Shown: positions 7,143-16,799, numbered from the stretch's first letter. The stretch is DNA of 64,000 nt from Cognatundibacterium griseum (GCF_014284195.1 NZ_JACOGC010000008.1:1-64000), one strand, 5' to 3'. Made by a program: numbers and translations. Notes: a model not told the origin generated them from the letters alone.

Positions 7143-9173
7143 TCAGGGATCAACCAGCAATACCGTTGCCGTGGCTGTACCACCTCTGCCATCGCTGATG
7201 GTGTATTCAAACGTATCGGCAAAAAACGATTTGACTGGTGTAAACAGCACCTTGTTGTTCACGACAGAGATCGTGCCGGAACCGCCGGCAGGCTGGGTCG
7301 TGGACAAAATCGTCAATGGATCGCCATCCGGATCGCTGTCATTCGCCAATGGGTCAAGCAGGCTTGCCTGATGGCCTGACACCGAGAAGAAATCATTTCT
7401 GGCGTTAGGCGGATGATTCGGCGCAACCACTGGTGGCTGCGGCGGAACCGGCGCTGGCACAACTGTTACCGCAACCTGCGCTGTGGCATTGCCGCCATGT
7501 CCGTCACTGATGGTATAGCTGAAGCTATCCGCGCCGGCATAATCTGTGGCGGGCGTGTACAGGATTTTCTGTCCCTGAATTACCGCGGTGCCATGCGCTG
7601 CGCTACCGACACCGGAAATGCTGATGGCATCTGCATCCGGATCACTGTCATTGCTTAACACGTCAATCAGCACAGGCTGATTCTGTTTGGTGCTCGCCGT
7701 ATCATTGACTGCCACAGGCGGGCGGTTCAGATAAGCCCGGGTGCGGGTCTGTGTCTGCGTTTTTTCCTGGGAACGGTAGACGTCCACGCTGCGTTTGTGC
7801 TCGATACTCTGACGCAGTGCGTTGCGTACCCAGGCCGGTTCCTGCGGGATGTCTTCGCGCCGGTAAGTGACGGACGGCTCTTCTTTTGTGATGTACTGTT
7901 CCGGAATATCGATGACTTCGTCTTTGTCGACCTGGCTGACAAACTCCAGATCAACGCGGCGGTTTTTCTCGCGCATCTCCTTGGTAGCCGGATATTTCGG
8001 CTCCGACTTGCCTTTGCCCTCGACGACCACATCAACTGTGTTTAATGCGCCCAGCGAGATCAGGTAGTCGCGGACAGCGATTGCGCGCTGCAAGGATAAT
8101 TTCTGATTGAATTTTACAGAGCCCAGATCGCAGGTATGGCCCGTGATCCTGACATTGCCTTCGCGCGGATATTTCTTGAGCGTGTCAGCAATTTTTTCCA
8201 GTTCGGCACGCGCGACGTCGCTCAGCCGGGCGCTTTCGATCTGGAAGAAGGCATCGCCGCTCATGCTTGTGGTGGTCTTGACCAGCCGGTGTGCCGTTGT
8301 TGCCGGCACAGTAGTTGTTACGAGCTTGCTGGTTTTTTCTTCTACCATGCGGTATTTCTCGGCATGCCTGCTGCTGGCAGCACCGAAGCTGTAACGATAG
8401 AAAAATCCGATCCGGCTGTCGTTCAGGCGGTCTTCAAAATCACCGGATTTACGGTAGTGCGCCAGTTGCAGTGCGACGCTGTGCGGTGTGCCGGTAAAGA
8501 ATTTTTCGGCGGTCAGGCTGGCGCCGGTTTGCCGGGCATTGGATTTGCCCCATTCGTAGTCCAGCCCGGCCGTAACGCGCAACTGCTGTTGCGTGTAATG
8601 ATGACCGGCACGCATACCCAGACCGTAGTCATAAGCACGTTCATACAGACGGGTTTCCGTCACGGTGCTGACTGTGTCGATGTAATCGCGACCGGCTTCA
8701 TTGCCACGGATTTCATCCGTGGCCGAGACAGTTTTACTGTTCAGCAGACGGCGGTCAGAACCGCTGTAGCTGGCATACAGGTGACCAAACCAGTCGGCAG
8801 TTTCCCTGCCAACGCCAATGCTCAGTTTGCGATCATGCTGAGTATTCTGATCAATCGCGATGAAGGATTTGATCACGGCATTGTTGTGCAGGAAGTGATA
8901 ACTCAGCTTTCCGCCGCCAGCCTGATTATTCAGCCAGAGTTCGCCCAGCCATGCGGAATCAATGCTTTCATTCAGCAGGCCGGATAATTCTCCCGTCATT
9001 CCGCCCCGGTTCTGGAAACCGATGCCCAGCCGGCCGCTGTCGCCAATGAATTGCAGGCTGCCGCCTTGCTGTACTGCAGGTTCATTCAGTTGTTGTGCAT
9101 GAGCGGAGGGCAGGGCGGAAAGCAGAGCCAGGAGTAACAGTGAGCATTGCGGGCGGGAGTGGCGGGAATGCAT
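7143..9173 (-). CDS. OmpA-family outer-membrane protein with C-terminal cadherin-like repeats
   Basis: 676 residues from the ATG that gives a clean signal peptide (MHSRHSRPQCSLLLLALL...AHAQ). A longer in-frame start 33 codons upstream lacks support. Residues about 25-270 are rich in alternating aromatic and polar strands and probably form a beta-barrel. Residues about 310-425 are an OmpA/MotB peptidoglycan-binding domain (ITGHTCDLGS, LSLQRAIAVRDYL, NRRVDLEF). After a charged linker there are two copies of a roughly 95-residue cadherin/VCBS-like module, each starting near the pattern N-x-P-P-x-A-x-N-D, with NDSDPDGD/NDSDPDAD calcium-type loops and YTISDGxGG. The likely role is structural, linking outer membrane and wall, with adhesive or spacer modules. 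The domain order is unusual. It has its own terminator. Confidence 0.85.
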   Translation of the reverse strand: MHSRHSRPQCSLLLLALLSALPSAHAQQLNEPAVQQGGSLQFIGDSGRLGIGFQNRGGMTGELSGLLNESIDSAWLGELWLNNQAGGGKLSYHFLHNNAVIKSFIAIDQNTQHDRKLSIGVGRETADWFGHLYASYSGSDRRLLNSKTVSATDEIRGNEAGRDYIDTVSTVTETRLYERAYDYGLGMRAGHHYTQQQLRVTAGLDYEWGKSNARQTGASLTAEKFFTGTPHSVALQLAHYRKSGDFEDRLNDSRIGFFYRYSFGAASSRHAEKYRMVEEKTSKLVTTTVPATTAHRLVKTTTSMSGDAFFQIESARLSDVARAELEKIADTLKKYPREGNVRITGHTCDLGSVKFNQKLSLQRAIAVRDYLISLGALNTVDVVVEGKGKSEPKYPATKEMREKNRRVDLEFVSQVDKDEVIDIPEQYITKEEPSVTYRREDIPQEPAWVRNALRQSIEHKRSVDVYRSQEKTQTQTRTRAYLNRPPVAVNDTASTKQNQPVLIDVLSNDSDPDADAISISGVGSAAHGTAVIQGQKILYTPATDYAGADSFSYTISDGHGGNATAQVAVTVVPAPVPPQPPVVAPNHPPNARNDFFSVSGHQASLLDPLANDSDPDGDPLTILSTTQPAGGSGTISVVNNKVLFTPVKSFFADTFEYTISDGRGGTATATVLLVDP

Positions 9174-9269
9174 GACAATGTATAGATTAAGGGTTTTGAA
9201 TCGGGAAAATGTGCGATGTTTTGCTGCCATGCAATCCAGCCCGACGTCATATGGAACGGATGGCAATAA

Positions 9270-9305
9270 CAAAAAAAAACCGCATCAGCAAAAGCGTGAT
9301 ACGGT
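9270..9305 (-). terminator. Rho-independent terminator downstream of tRNA-Met
   Basis: The leftward strand reads ACCGTATCA, a 9-nt loop, TGATGCGGT (9 bp with one G-U pair; 9297-9305 and 9279-9287), followed by nine T. It lies about 30 bp beyond the CCA end of the tRNA. Between them is a CATTTCC-A-GGAAATG dyad (9314-9328) that may serve in 3' processing. Confidence 0.8.
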
Positions 9306-9334
9306 ATTTTTTACATTTCCAGGAAATGAAATTC

Positions 9335-9411
9335 TGGTGGTGATAGGTGGACTTGAACCACCGACCCCAGCATTATGAGTGCTGTGCTCTAACCAACTGA
9401 GCTATATCACC
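9335..9411 (-). tRNA. tRNA-Met (anticodon CAT), CCA encoded
   Basis: The 77-nt leftward gene folds as a full cloverleaf. The acceptor stem is GGTGATA/TATCACC with discriminator A and encoded CCA. The D arm contains AGCTCAGTTGGTTAGAGC, the T arm contains GGTTCAAGTCC, and the anticodon loop is CTCATAA with CAT at 9375-9377. The anticodon arm and variable region closely match the elongator tRNA-Met type rather than the initiator, which would have a mismatched first acceptor pair and three G-C pairs in the anticodon stem. A CAT anticodon could also mark tRNA-Ile2 (lysidine-modified), but the arm sequences favour elongator Met. Confidence 0.93.
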
Positions 9412-9423
9412 AAGAAGCCTGAG

Positions 9424-9452
9424 ATTATGTCATCCGGCAGATACCCTGTCAA
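9424..9452 (-). promoter_or_regulatory. Sigma-70 promoter of tRNA-Met
   Basis: On the leftward strand, TTGACA (9447-9452), a 17-bp spacer and CATAAT (9424-9429) lie just upstream of the tRNA. Transcription would start about 6-7 bases before the mature 5' end. This is a near-consensus promoter. Confidence 0.8.
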
Positions 9453-9561
9453 GATTTTCGTGCGATTTTTCGCCAGCGGATGTACTTTCGGCAGAGAAAA
9501 TGCAAGAAAAATTGCCGTAACAATAAGTCACTGCATTTCCGGTAAATTTTCTCCGCCCAGG

Positions 9562-10545
9562 TCAGGCCAGCGGTCTTGCCTGGTGCAGCAGTTCGCTGAT
9601 GCGGGCTGGCGCATCCGGATTAAAGCAGTCGATGATATGGCGTTCCGGCATGGAGCGCAGCCAGGTCAGCTGGCGTTTTGCCAATTGGCGGGTTGCGATG
9701 ATCCCACGTTCTCGCATGTCTGCATAGCTACTGTGTCCGTCGAGATACTCCCATGCCTGACGATAGCCGACGCAGCGGATAGATGGCAGATCGGGATGCA
9801 GGTCTGACCGCAGGCGCAATTGCCGGACTTCATCCAGAAAGCCCTGCTCCAGCATCAGGTCAAAACGCAGTGCGATCCGCTCGTGCAGGCGATGGCGTTC
9901 TGCCGGTTCCAGCGAAATTGAGAATAGTTCAAACGGCGCTGCGGTCTTTGTTTGCCTGGCCAGCAGGGCAGACATGGTCTGTCCGGTAATCATGTAAATT
10001 TCGAGCGCGCGCTGAATGCGCTGGCTGTCGTTGGGTTTCAGGCGGGCTGCCGTGTCCGGATCAATATCTGCCAGGCGCGCATGCAGGCCGGGTACGCCGA
10101 TACGTACAGCTTCCGCATCCAGTTCGGCGCGGATATCCGGGTTGGCGCCGGGCAGGTCGTCGAGGCCGTGCCGGAGCGCATTGAAATACATCATGGTGCC
10201 GCCAACCAGCAGGGGTTGACTGCCCCGGGCGCGGATTTCCTGCACCAGGCGCACAGTATCTTTGCGGAACTGCGCTACTGAATACGATTCGGCCGGATCG
10301 ATGATATCAATCAGATGGTGTGGAACTGCAGCAAGTTCACTGGCGTCTGGTTTGGCGGTACCGATATCCATACCGCGATAGACCAGCGCTGAATCGACGG
10401 AAATGATTTCCACCGGCATCTGGCGGGCAATCGCAAGTGCGGCGGCAGTTTTGCCGGAAGCCGTTGGCCCCATGATGGCGATGACAGGTGGCGTGCCGGA
10501 TTGTGGCTCGCGTACCTCTGACGGGGTTTTGAGTGATGCCGTCAT
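9562..10545 (-). CDS. miaA: tRNA dimethylallyltransferase
   Basis: Adds the dimethylallyl group to N6 of A37 in tRNAs that read UNN codons, the first step to ms2i6A. The 327 residues show the P-loop [13 protein letters not shown] near residue 26-38, the [18 protein letters not shown] substrate segment, [15 protein letters not shown] and the Q-RI-RALEIY motif, all typical of MiaA. Its ATG overlaps the mutL stop as TAATG, a translational coupling arrangement, and mutL-miaA is a conserved pair in proteobacteria. A tRNA gene lies just downstream in the same direction with its own promoter. Confidence 0.97.
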   Translation of the reverse strand: MTASLKTPSEVREPQSGTPPVIAIMGPTASGKTAAALAIARQMPVEIISVDSALVYRGMDIGTAKPDASELAAVPHHLIDIIDPAESYSVAQFRKDTVRLVQEIRARGSQPLLVGGTMMYFNALRHGLDDLPGANPDIRAELDAEAVRIGVPGLHARLADIDPDTAARLKPNDSQRIQRALEIYMITGQTMSALLARQTKTAAPFELFSISLEPAERHRLHERIALRFDLMLEQGFLDEVRQLRLRSDLHPDLPSIRCVGYRQAWEYLDGHSSYADMRERGIIATRQLAKRQLTWLRSMPERHIIDCFNPDAPARISELLHQARPLA

Positions 10546-12407
10546 TATTGGCCGCGCAGGAACATTTTATCCAGATCATTCAGACCCAGTTGCACCCATG
10601 TCGGGCGGCCATGATTGCACTGGTCGGCGCGTTCGGTCTGTTCCATCTGGCGTAACAAGGCATTCATTTCGGTGACGGTCAGGCTGCGGTTTGCCCGGAC
10701 TGCGGTATGGCATGCAAGCGTGCCCAGCATTTCATTACGCCGGTCAATCAGCACCCGCGAGCCGCCGAATTCCCTGACATCGCGCAGCACGTCGCGCGCC
10801 AGTGACTGTGCATCGGCGTTTTTGAGTAAAGCCGGTACGGAGCGGACTGCCAGCGTGGTTGGGGAAATTGCTGTGATATCAAAGCCCAGTGTGCTCAGTA
10901 TTGCGTGCTGTTCGCTGGCGGTTCCGACTTCGATTTCATCCGCATAAAAAGTCACCGGAATCAATAAAGGCTGCACCGGCATACTGTTCTGATCCAGCGC
11001 ATTTTTGAGCTGTTCATACAGAATCCGTTCATGGGCGGCGTGCATATCGACCAGCACCAGACCTTTGCTGTTCTGTGCCAGCACATAAACGCCGTGCAAT
11101 TGGGCCAGCGCAAATCCGAGCGGATGTTCGTCTTCCGGCAGCGTGTTGCCGCGTGCTGCCAGTTCGGCGGATGGTGATGAAGCTGATGGCTGAAACAGGG
11201 CGCCATAATTCTGCAGGCTCTGCGCCACACCTATGCCCTGGGGATGAGCGCCATAAGCATCTGCACCGGTGTACGCGGCGCTATCAGCCTGAGCGGCAGG
11301 AGATGCTGCCGCAAACTGCGACGCAAAAGTCGCTTGCTCGCCAGTGATCCACGGCAGCGCTTTTCCTGCGGACATGGCAGTTGCCGGCGCGGGCACCGTG
11401 CCGAATGCGGTCGCGGAAGTCTGCGCCAGCACGCGGCTGACCGCGTGGAACACGAATTGGTGAACTGCCCGGCTGTCCCGGAAACGGACCTCGATCTTGG
11501 AAGGATGCACATTCACATCCACCAGCGCGGGATCCAGATCCAGCGCCAGTACATACGACGGGTAACGGTCGCCGTGCAACACATCCTGATACGCGGCACG
11601 CACTGCATGGGTCAGCAGTTTGTCGCGCACGAAGCGGCCATTGACATAAAAAAACTGGGCATCGGCACGGCCTTTGGATGCCGTCGGCAAACCGGCGAAA
11701 CCATGCAGCCGCAAGGGGCCCGCTGTTTCATCCAGCGGGAGGCGGGCGCTGGAAAAACTTTCTCCCAGAATCTGGGCGCTGCGTTTATCAATCGCGCTGA
11801 CATTCCAGTGATCGACGGCTTTTCCGTTGTGATTTAAGGAAAACGCCACGTCCGGGCGGGCAAGCGCGATGCGCCGGACCACTTCGGCACAATGGCCGAA
11901 TTCTGTCTGTTCCGATTTCAGGAATTTCCGGCGTGCCGGTGTGTTGTAGTACAAATCCCTGACATCGACCGTGGTGCCCGGTGCGCCGGATGCGGGTGAA
12001 ACCGTGCCGTTTTCTATCTGCCAGGCATGTGCGGCATCGGCTGTGCGGGTGGTCAGCGTCAGTTGAGAAACCGAGGCAATCGACGCCAGTGCTTCACCCC
12101 GAAAACCCAGCGTGGCAACATGCTCCAGCTCGGTCAGGGAGGCAATCTTGGACGTTGCGTGGCGTGCCACTGCCAGCGGTAACTGTTCCGGAGGGATGCC
12201 ACGGCCATTGTCGGTGATCGCAATCCGTTTCACGCCGCCTTCTTCCAGCCGGACGGTGATCTGGCTGGCGCCGGCATCAAGAGCATTTTCCAGTACTTCT
12301 TTGACGACCGCCGAGGGGCGCTCGACGACTTCGCCGGCGGCAATCTGGGAAATCAGATGATCGGGCAGCGCCTGAATCGGACGGTAAATAGGGGAGTTTG
12401 CATTCAT
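10545..12407 (-). CDS. mutL: DNA mismatch repair protein MutL with endonuclease motifs
   Basis: Links mismatch recognition by MutS to strand removal. The N-terminal GHKL ATPase is clear ([43 protein letters not shown]). The C-terminal part carries [12 protein letters not shown] (from D454), close to the metal-binding DQHA-x2-E-x4-E endonuclease motif, and CNHGRP near residue 599. These mark nicking-competent MutL proteins of organisms without MutH, and E. coli MutL lacks them. The start is the ATG giving [10 protein letters not shown] (620 residues); an upstream extension of 30 codons has no homology value. A low-complexity Ala/Gln linker separates the domains. Confidence 0.97.
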   Translation of the reverse strand: MNANSPIYRPIQALPDHLISQIAAGEVVERPSAVVKEVLENALDAGASQITVRLEEGGVKRIAITDNGRGIPPEQLPLAVARHATSKIASLTELEHVATLGFRGEALASIASVSQLTLTTRTADAAHAWQIENGTVSPASGAPGTTVDVRDLYYNTPARRKFLKSEQTEFGHCAEVVRRIALARPDVAFSLNHNGKAVDHWNVSAIDKRSAQILGESFSSARLPLDETAGPLRLHGFAGLPTASKGRADAQFFYVNGRFVRDKLLTHAVRAAYQDVLHGDRYPSYVLALDLDPALVDVNVHPSKIEVRFRDSRAVHQFVFHAVSRVLAQTSATAFGTVPAPATAMSAGKALPWITGEQATFASQFAAASPAAQADSAAYTGADAYGAHPQGIGVAQSLQNYGALFQPSASSPSAELAARGNTLPEDEHPLGFALAQLHGVYVLAQNSKGLVLVDMHAAHERILYEQLKNALDQNSMPVQPLLIPVTFYADEIEVGTASEQHAILSTLGFDITAISPTTLAVRSVPALLKNADAQSLARDVLRDVREFGGSRVLIDRRNEMLGTLACHTAVRANRSLTVTEMNALLRQMEQTERADQCNHGRPTWVQLGLNDLDKMFLRGQ

Positions 12408-12595
12408 GGCGTGATTATACCTGTGCCGCCTTGTGCGGATGGGGGCAGGAACCTGTTTCCGGTCATACTGCGCTTGCGTGATTCGGACAGGCAACATATA
12501 TTCCGCTTTTTACACTGATCGCACCCTGCTCGGGCCAGATTGTAAAGGGAGGTTCTTGGTGTATGATTGCGGCGGTTTCACTGACTTGGATAAAA

Positions 12596-13243
12596 ATGGA
12601 TTTCATGCAACTTCTGGACATGATTCTGCATGTCGACAAAATGCTGGGCGCAGTGATCACACAGTACGGGACATTGGTTTATTTCGTGCTGTTTGCGATT
12701 ATCTTCTGTGAAACGGCATTCGTGATTTTTCCGTTTCTGCCCGGGGATTCGCTGTTGTTCATTGCCGGCACCTTCAGCGCAACCGGCTCGATGGACCCGC
12801 TGATCCTGATTCTGCTGCTGATTCTGGCATCGGTCTCCGGAAACACGGTGAACTATTGGATAGGCAGTCTGATCGGTCATAAAGTGCTGGAAAAAAATTA
12901 CCATTGGATCGATAAAAACGCGCTGCAAAAAACACATGAATTCTACGAAAAGCACGGCGGAAAAACAGTCGTGCTGGCGCGTTTCATTCCGATCGTGCGG
13001 ACATTTGCGCCATTCGTTGCGGGTATTTCTGACATGACGCATAAAACCTTTCAGACCTTCAATATCATTGGCGCACTGCTGTGGATTTTGAGTCTGGTAA
13101 TGAGCGGCTATTTCTTCGGCAATATTCCGTTTATCCGTGAACACCTGAACAGTATTGTGCTGGTCGGCGTGGGCGCGGCCGTGATTCCGGTCGTGCTGGG
13201 AACCTTGTGGAAATTGCTGAAAGGCCTGCGGAAAGCATCTTGA
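12596..13243 (+). CDS. DedA-family inner-membrane protein
   Basis: Member of the DedA/SNARE-associated (PF09335) family, whose members have been linked to membrane lipid scrambling and envelope homeostasis. About 215 residues with hydrophobic segments near 20-45, 50-75, 135-160 and 170-195. Family marks are PFLPGDSLLFIAG and ARFIPIVRTFAPFVAGI, which include the membrane-embedded acidic and arginine residues needed for function. The start at MDFMQLLDMILHVDK agrees with how these proteins usually begin. An ATG at 12563 preceded by GGGAGG at 9 bases is a real competitor and would add 11 residues. The next gene overlaps its 3' end. Confidence 0.9.
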   Translation: MDFMQLLDMILHVDKMLGAVITQYGTLVYFVLFAIIFCETAFVIFPFLPGDSLLFIAGTFSATGSMDPLILILLLILASVSGNTVNYWIGSLIGHKVLEKNYHWIDKNALQKTHEFYEKHGGKTVVLARFIPIVRTFAPFVAGISDMTHKTFQTFNIIGALLWILSLVMSGYFFGNIPFIREHLNSIVLVGVGAAVIPVVLGTLWKLLKGLRKAS

Positions 13244-13620
13244 AACACCCGCTGCATGCCGGGGATGCGCAGGTCATCTGGCTACACCGGCAGGCGCCGC
13301 CTAAGCCGGTTGCCGGACAAGCCTGCAACGGTTGCGGTGTGTGCTGCGCCACCGAACCCTGTCCGGTGGCAAGCGTATTTCTGTGGCAATACCGTGGCAG
13401 TTGCCGGGCGCTGATCTGGGCGCCGGATGCCGGCCGTTATCTGTGCGGCATGCTGACCCAGCCTGCCCGTTATCTGCGCTGGCTGCCGCAACGTGGAGAA
13501 GCCTGGTTTTCACGCCGGTTAGCACGCTGGATTGCGGCTGAAACGGTCTGCGATTCGACGGTATCGGCTGAATTGCAAGCCGAACCGGCTTCTTCACAAG
13601 CTGAAAATTTCCCGAAATAA
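13207..13620 (+). CDS. Small Cys-cluster protein (YkgJ-like metal-binding domain)
   Basis: 137 residues with a dense cysteine group: CNGCGVCC, CPVASVF, a lone C in the GSC segment, and LCGML. This spacing resembles the YkgJ/CxxCxxCC (PF03692-type) putative zinc- or iron-binding domain. The function of such proteins is not established. The GTG start used here overlaps dedA by 37 bp; a TTG at 13240 overlapping the dedA stop is an alternative that keeps all cysteines. Either way it is translationally coupled to dedA. The C-terminal 25 residues are polar and probably disordered. Confidence 0.75.
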   Translation: MEIAERPAESILKHPLHAGDAQVIWLHRQAPPKPVAGQACNGCGVCCATEPCPVASVFLWQYRGSCRALIWAPDAGRYLCGMLTQPARYLRWLPQRGEAWFSRRLARWIAAETVCDSTVSAELQAEPASSQAENFPK

Positions 13621-13667
13621 CATACACAGCCAAAGCGCCAAGTCAGCGTTCAGGTAGGTTGCCCAGA

Positions 13668-15116
13668 TCAGGTCATGCGGTTTTTTGCCAGTGGCGGATT
13701 TTTTGCGAAATATTTTTTCACGCCTTTCAGCACCGCCTCTGCCAGCTGATCCTGATAACTGTCATCGGTCAGCCGGGCTTCTTCTTCAGGATTCGAGATA
13801 AATGCTGTTTCGATCAGGATGCTCGGGATATCCGGCGCTTTGAGCACGGCGAACCCGGCTTGTTCCACAGCACCCTTATGCAGGCGGTTGATGCCGCCAA
13901 TTTCGTTCAGCACGACTTTGCCGAGCTTCAGGCTGTCATTCATCTGCGCCGTGGTCGATAAATCCAGCAACACGCTGGCGAGCTGCTTGTCATGAGTTTT
14001 GATGTTGACGCCGCCGATCAGGTCGGCAGCATTTTCCTTGTCGGCCAGCCAGCGCGCTGCTGTCGAGCTGGCGCCTTTTTCTGAAAGAATGAACACCGAT
14101 GAACCACGCGCGGAGGCATTCACAAACGCATCCGCATGGACCGACATGAACAGGTCGGCCTGGACTGCCCGTGCTTTCTGGACCCTTACATTGAGCGGTA
14201 CAAAATAATCGGCATCACGGGTCAGCATGACCCGCATATTCGGCTGCTGTTCAATCTTGGCCTTGAGCCGCTTGGCGATGGCCAGCACTACATCTTTTTC
14301 ACGGCTGCCGCCGCGACCTGTTGCACCCGGATCTTCGCCGCCGTGGCCGGGGTCGATGGCAATCGTGATCATGCGGGTGACGACCGGATTTTTGTCTGCC
14401 GCGTTTTCCGGAGCCTGCACTGAGTGTTTGTCTGCGCTCGCCACGCTGTTGGCATCACCGGGTTTGTCGCCGGTGATTTTATCGGCGGTTTTGGTATTTG
14501 TATTGGTATCAGGTTTTTGAATCTGCCGCGCATCCGGCTGGCGGCTGGCAGGAAGCTCCGGTTTCAGATTCGGCGTAGTGGGCGCCACCTGCGCGATGCT
14601 GTCTTTTTGCCACTCGCCTTTTTCTATGAGCGCGGCAATCGGGTCCGGCGGATTGGCAGGGTATAAGTCAAACACCAGCCGGTGCTTGTAGTTGCCGACC
14701 GGCTGCAGGGTAAATACCTGCGGGCTGACTTCTTCTTTGAGATCGAATACGAGACGGACAATATTTGGTTTGTTCTGGCCGACCCGGACTTGTTTGATGT
14801 AAGGATCGTTCGGCTGAATTTTGGCGACCAGTTCTTTGAGCGTTGGATTCAGCTCCAGTCCCTCGATGTCCACCACCAGCCGTTCCGGATTTTTAACGGT
14901 GAAAAAATTGGTGACCAGTTCGGTATCGTTTTCCAGGGTGACGCGGGTGTAGTCCTCGGCGGGCCAGACCCGTACCGCAAGGATTTTCGCCGCCTGCGCA
15001 GCAGGCGTTGCCAATACCGACAGCAATAAGGTGCCGCCTGCTTTAATGATGGTGCGGCGGACGCGGGAGACTGGCGGTGTTACAGATTCGGAACAAATTG
15101 GAGTGATGCGAGACAT
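13668..15116 (-). CDS. amiC: N-acetylmuramoyl-L-alanine amidase AmiC, Tat-type signal
   Basis: Periplasmic amidase that cleaves stem peptides from glycan strands during daughter-cell separation. The 482 residues start with an RVRRTIIKAG segment and a hydrophobic stretch ending AAQA, as in Tat-exported AmiC. An AMIN domain (about 45-155) targets it to the septum or wall. A Pro/Asp/Asn/Thr-rich linker follows (about 165-240), then an Amidase_3 zinc domain (about 248-475). Zinc ligands and catalytic Glu fit IAIDPGHGGEDPG, the MSVHADAF His and the SILIETAFISN Glu. Its start overlaps tsaE by 37 bp, as is common in betaproteobacteria, so the two genes are coupled. Confidence 0.95.
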   Translation of the reverse strand: MSRITPICSESVTPPVSRVRRTIIKAGGTLLLSVLATPAAQAAKILAVRVWPAEDYTRVTLENDTELVTNFFTVKNPERLVVDIEGLELNPTLKELVAKIQPNDPYIKQVRVGQNKPNIVRLVFDLKEEVSPQVFTLQPVGNYKHRLVFDLYPANPPDPIAALIEKGEWQKDSIAQVAPTTPNLKPELPASRQPDARQIQKPDTNTNTKTADKITGDKPGDANSVASADKHSVQAPENAADKNPVVTRMITIAIDPGHGGEDPGATGRGGSREKDVVLAIAKRLKAKIEQQPNMRVMLTRDADYFVPLNVRVQKARAVQADLFMSVHADAFVNASARGSSVFILSEKGASSTAARWLADKENAADLIGGVNIKTHDKQLASVLLDLSTTAQMNDSLKLGKVVLNEIGGINRLHKGAVEQAGFAVLKAPDIPSILIETAFISNPEEEARLTDDSYQDQLAEAVLKGVKKYFAKNPPLAKNRMT

Positions 15117-15565
15117 GCGATACCCTTGGCAGACAACGCGTGCAATTCTACCTCACGGCCATCGCCAGCGACGCGTAAATATACATTCAGGTCTGGCCCC
15201 GGCAGCACGCCTCCGGCTTTTTCAGGCCATTCCACGATGCAGATATTGCTGGCATTAAATTCTTCACGGAATCCGGCATCCAGAAATTCTTCTGGCGTGC
15301 TCATGCGGTACAGATCAAAATGCATGATGGTGACCGGCTGGCCGCGCAGCAGGATGCCATAAGGCTCCGCCAGCGTGTAGGTGGGGCTTTTGACATGACC
15401 GGGATGGCCGGCAGCGTGGATCAGCGCACGGGTCAGCGCGGTTTTACCGGCACCAAGATCACCGTGCAGAAAGATGGAAAATCCCGGCACCAGCGTGTGC
15501 GCCAGGCTTTTTCCCAGTGCCTGGGTGGCTGCTTCGTCGTGCAGGGTGGTTTTATAATGAGACAT
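15080..15565 (-). CDS. tsaE: tRNA threonylcarbamoyladenosine biosynthesis ATPase TsaE
   Basis: Partner ATPase of the TsaB-TsaD complex that makes t6A37 in ANN-decoding tRNAs. The 161 residues carry the P-loop GDLGAGKT (about residues 35-42), the TsaE-specific KSPTYTLAEPY segment, HFDLYR and the VEWPEK motif. It lies upstream of amiC and overlaps it; tsaD is also in this window at about 31 kb on the same strand. It is divergent from queG, another tRNA-modification gene, with about 80 bp between starts. Confidence 0.95.
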   Translation of the reverse strand: MSHYKTTLHDEAATQALGKSLAHTLVPGFSIFLHGDLGAGKTALTRALIHAAGHPGHVKSPTYTLAEPYGILLRGQPVTIMHFDLYRMSTPEEFLDAGFREEFNASNICIVEWPEKAGGVLPGPDLNVYLRVAGDGREVELHALSAKGIACLASLQFVPNL

Positions 15566-15643
15566 TTATCGCCAGAGCCGTATTCATGAATTCGCTAAAC
15601 ATAGCATATCGCCATTCCCTTGTGTATGGGCCGGAGCCCGCCG

Positions 15644-16774
15644 ATGAATCCTGATGTGGACACGCAGGCGCTGGCGCAGCTGGCAGCGCAGATTAAAGAC
15701 TGGGGCAGGGAGCTGGGGTTTGCCGAAGTCCGGATTGCAGATATCGACCTGAGCCAGGCTGAGGCCGGCCTGCAGCGCTGGCTTGACGCCGGTTATCACG
15801 GTGAAATGGCTTATATGGCGGCGCACGGCACCAAACGCAGCCGTCCGGCAGAACTGGTGCCAGGCACGGTCAGGGTGATTTCTGCACGGATGAATTACCT
15901 GTCGCCTGCCGCTGGCTGGCGGGAGGCGGAACAGCGGCATCGAGCCGACACGGCGGTCATTTCTATCTATGCCCGCGGACGCGATTACCACAAGGTGCTG
16001 CGTACCCGTTTGCAGCAACTGGCAGACCGGATCAGGCAGTCGGCAGGTGAATTCGGTTACCGGGTGTTTACCGATTCTGCACCGGTCATGGAAGTGGCGC
16101 TGGCTGAAAAAGCCGGACTGGGCTGGCGCGGCAAGCATACGCTGCTACTGAGCCGCGAAGCCGGATCGATGTTTTTTCTGGGGGAAATCCTGGTCGATAT
16201 TCCGCTGCCGGTGGATGCGCCAACTGGTCATCATTGCGGACAGTGCTCGGCCTGCATGGATGTTTGCCCGACGCAAGCGATTGTCGCACCGTATCAGGTG
16301 GATGCGCGGCGCTGCATTTCTTATCTGACGATCGAGCTGCATGGCAGCATTCCGCTGGAGCTGCGGCCGCTGATCGGCAACCGGGTGTATGGCTGCGATG
16401 ACTGTCAGCTCTGTTGTCCGTGGAATAAATTTGCCCAGAGTGCGGCAGTGGATGATTTTGCGGTACGCCACGGGCTCGACAGTGCGCGCATGGTGCATTT
16501 GTTCGGCTGGAGCGAGGAGCAGTTCCTGCGCATGATGGAAGGCAGTCCGATACGCCGTATTGGCCATGAGCGCTGGTTGCGCAATCTGGCGGTTGGCCTC
16601 GGCAATGCTGCGGTCACGCTGCGCGGAGATGCTGAGATGATTGCCGCATTGCAGGCCAGACTCAGCCATCCTTCAGCGCTGGTGCGGGAGCACGTGCAAT
16701 GGGCGCTGATGCAGCATGGCGGGCAATATGGTCTGTCTGAGCCAGATGCGCATCAACCTGAAGCACGTACCTGA
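15644..16774 (+). CDS. queG: Epoxyqueuosine reductase
   Basis: Cobalamin- and iron-sulfur-dependent enzyme for the last step of queuosine synthesis in tRNA. The ATG at 15644 (MNPDVDTQAL, 376 residues) has GGAG at a normal distance; earlier in-frame TTG/ATG starts (15620, 15626) do not. Two 4Fe-4S binding groups are clear: CGQCSACMDVCP with CISYLTIE, and CDDCQLCCPWNKF. A HEAT-like C-terminal segment (AVGLGNAA, LVREHVQWAL) follows. It is convergent with the AEC carrier gene, separated by 25 bp. Confidence 0.95.
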   Translation: MNPDVDTQALAQLAAQIKDWGRELGFAEVRIADIDLSQAEAGLQRWLDAGYHGEMAYMAAHGTKRSRPAELVPGTVRVISARMNYLSPAAGWREAEQRHRADTAVISIYARGRDYHKVLRTRLQQLADRIRQSAGEFGYRVFTDSAPVMEVALAEKAGLGWRGKHTLLLSREAGSMFFLGEILVDIPLPVDAPTGHHCGQCSACMDVCPTQAIVAPYQVDARRCISYLTIELHGSIPLELRPLIGNRVYGCDDCQLCCPWNKFAQSAAVDDFAVRHGLDSARMVHLFGWSEEQFLRMMEGSPIRRIGHERWLRNLAVGLGNAAVTLRGDAEMIAALQARLSHPSALVREHVQWALMQHGGQYGLSEPDAHQPEART

Positions 16775-16799
16775 AATGCCAGCCTGATGCCGCAGCCGC

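Noticed and set aside
9335-9411. tRNA-Ile2 (lysidine) reading of the CAT anticodon
   Set aside because: The anticodon arm and variable region match elongator tRNA-Met better; tRNA-Ile2 would differ in the anticodon stem.
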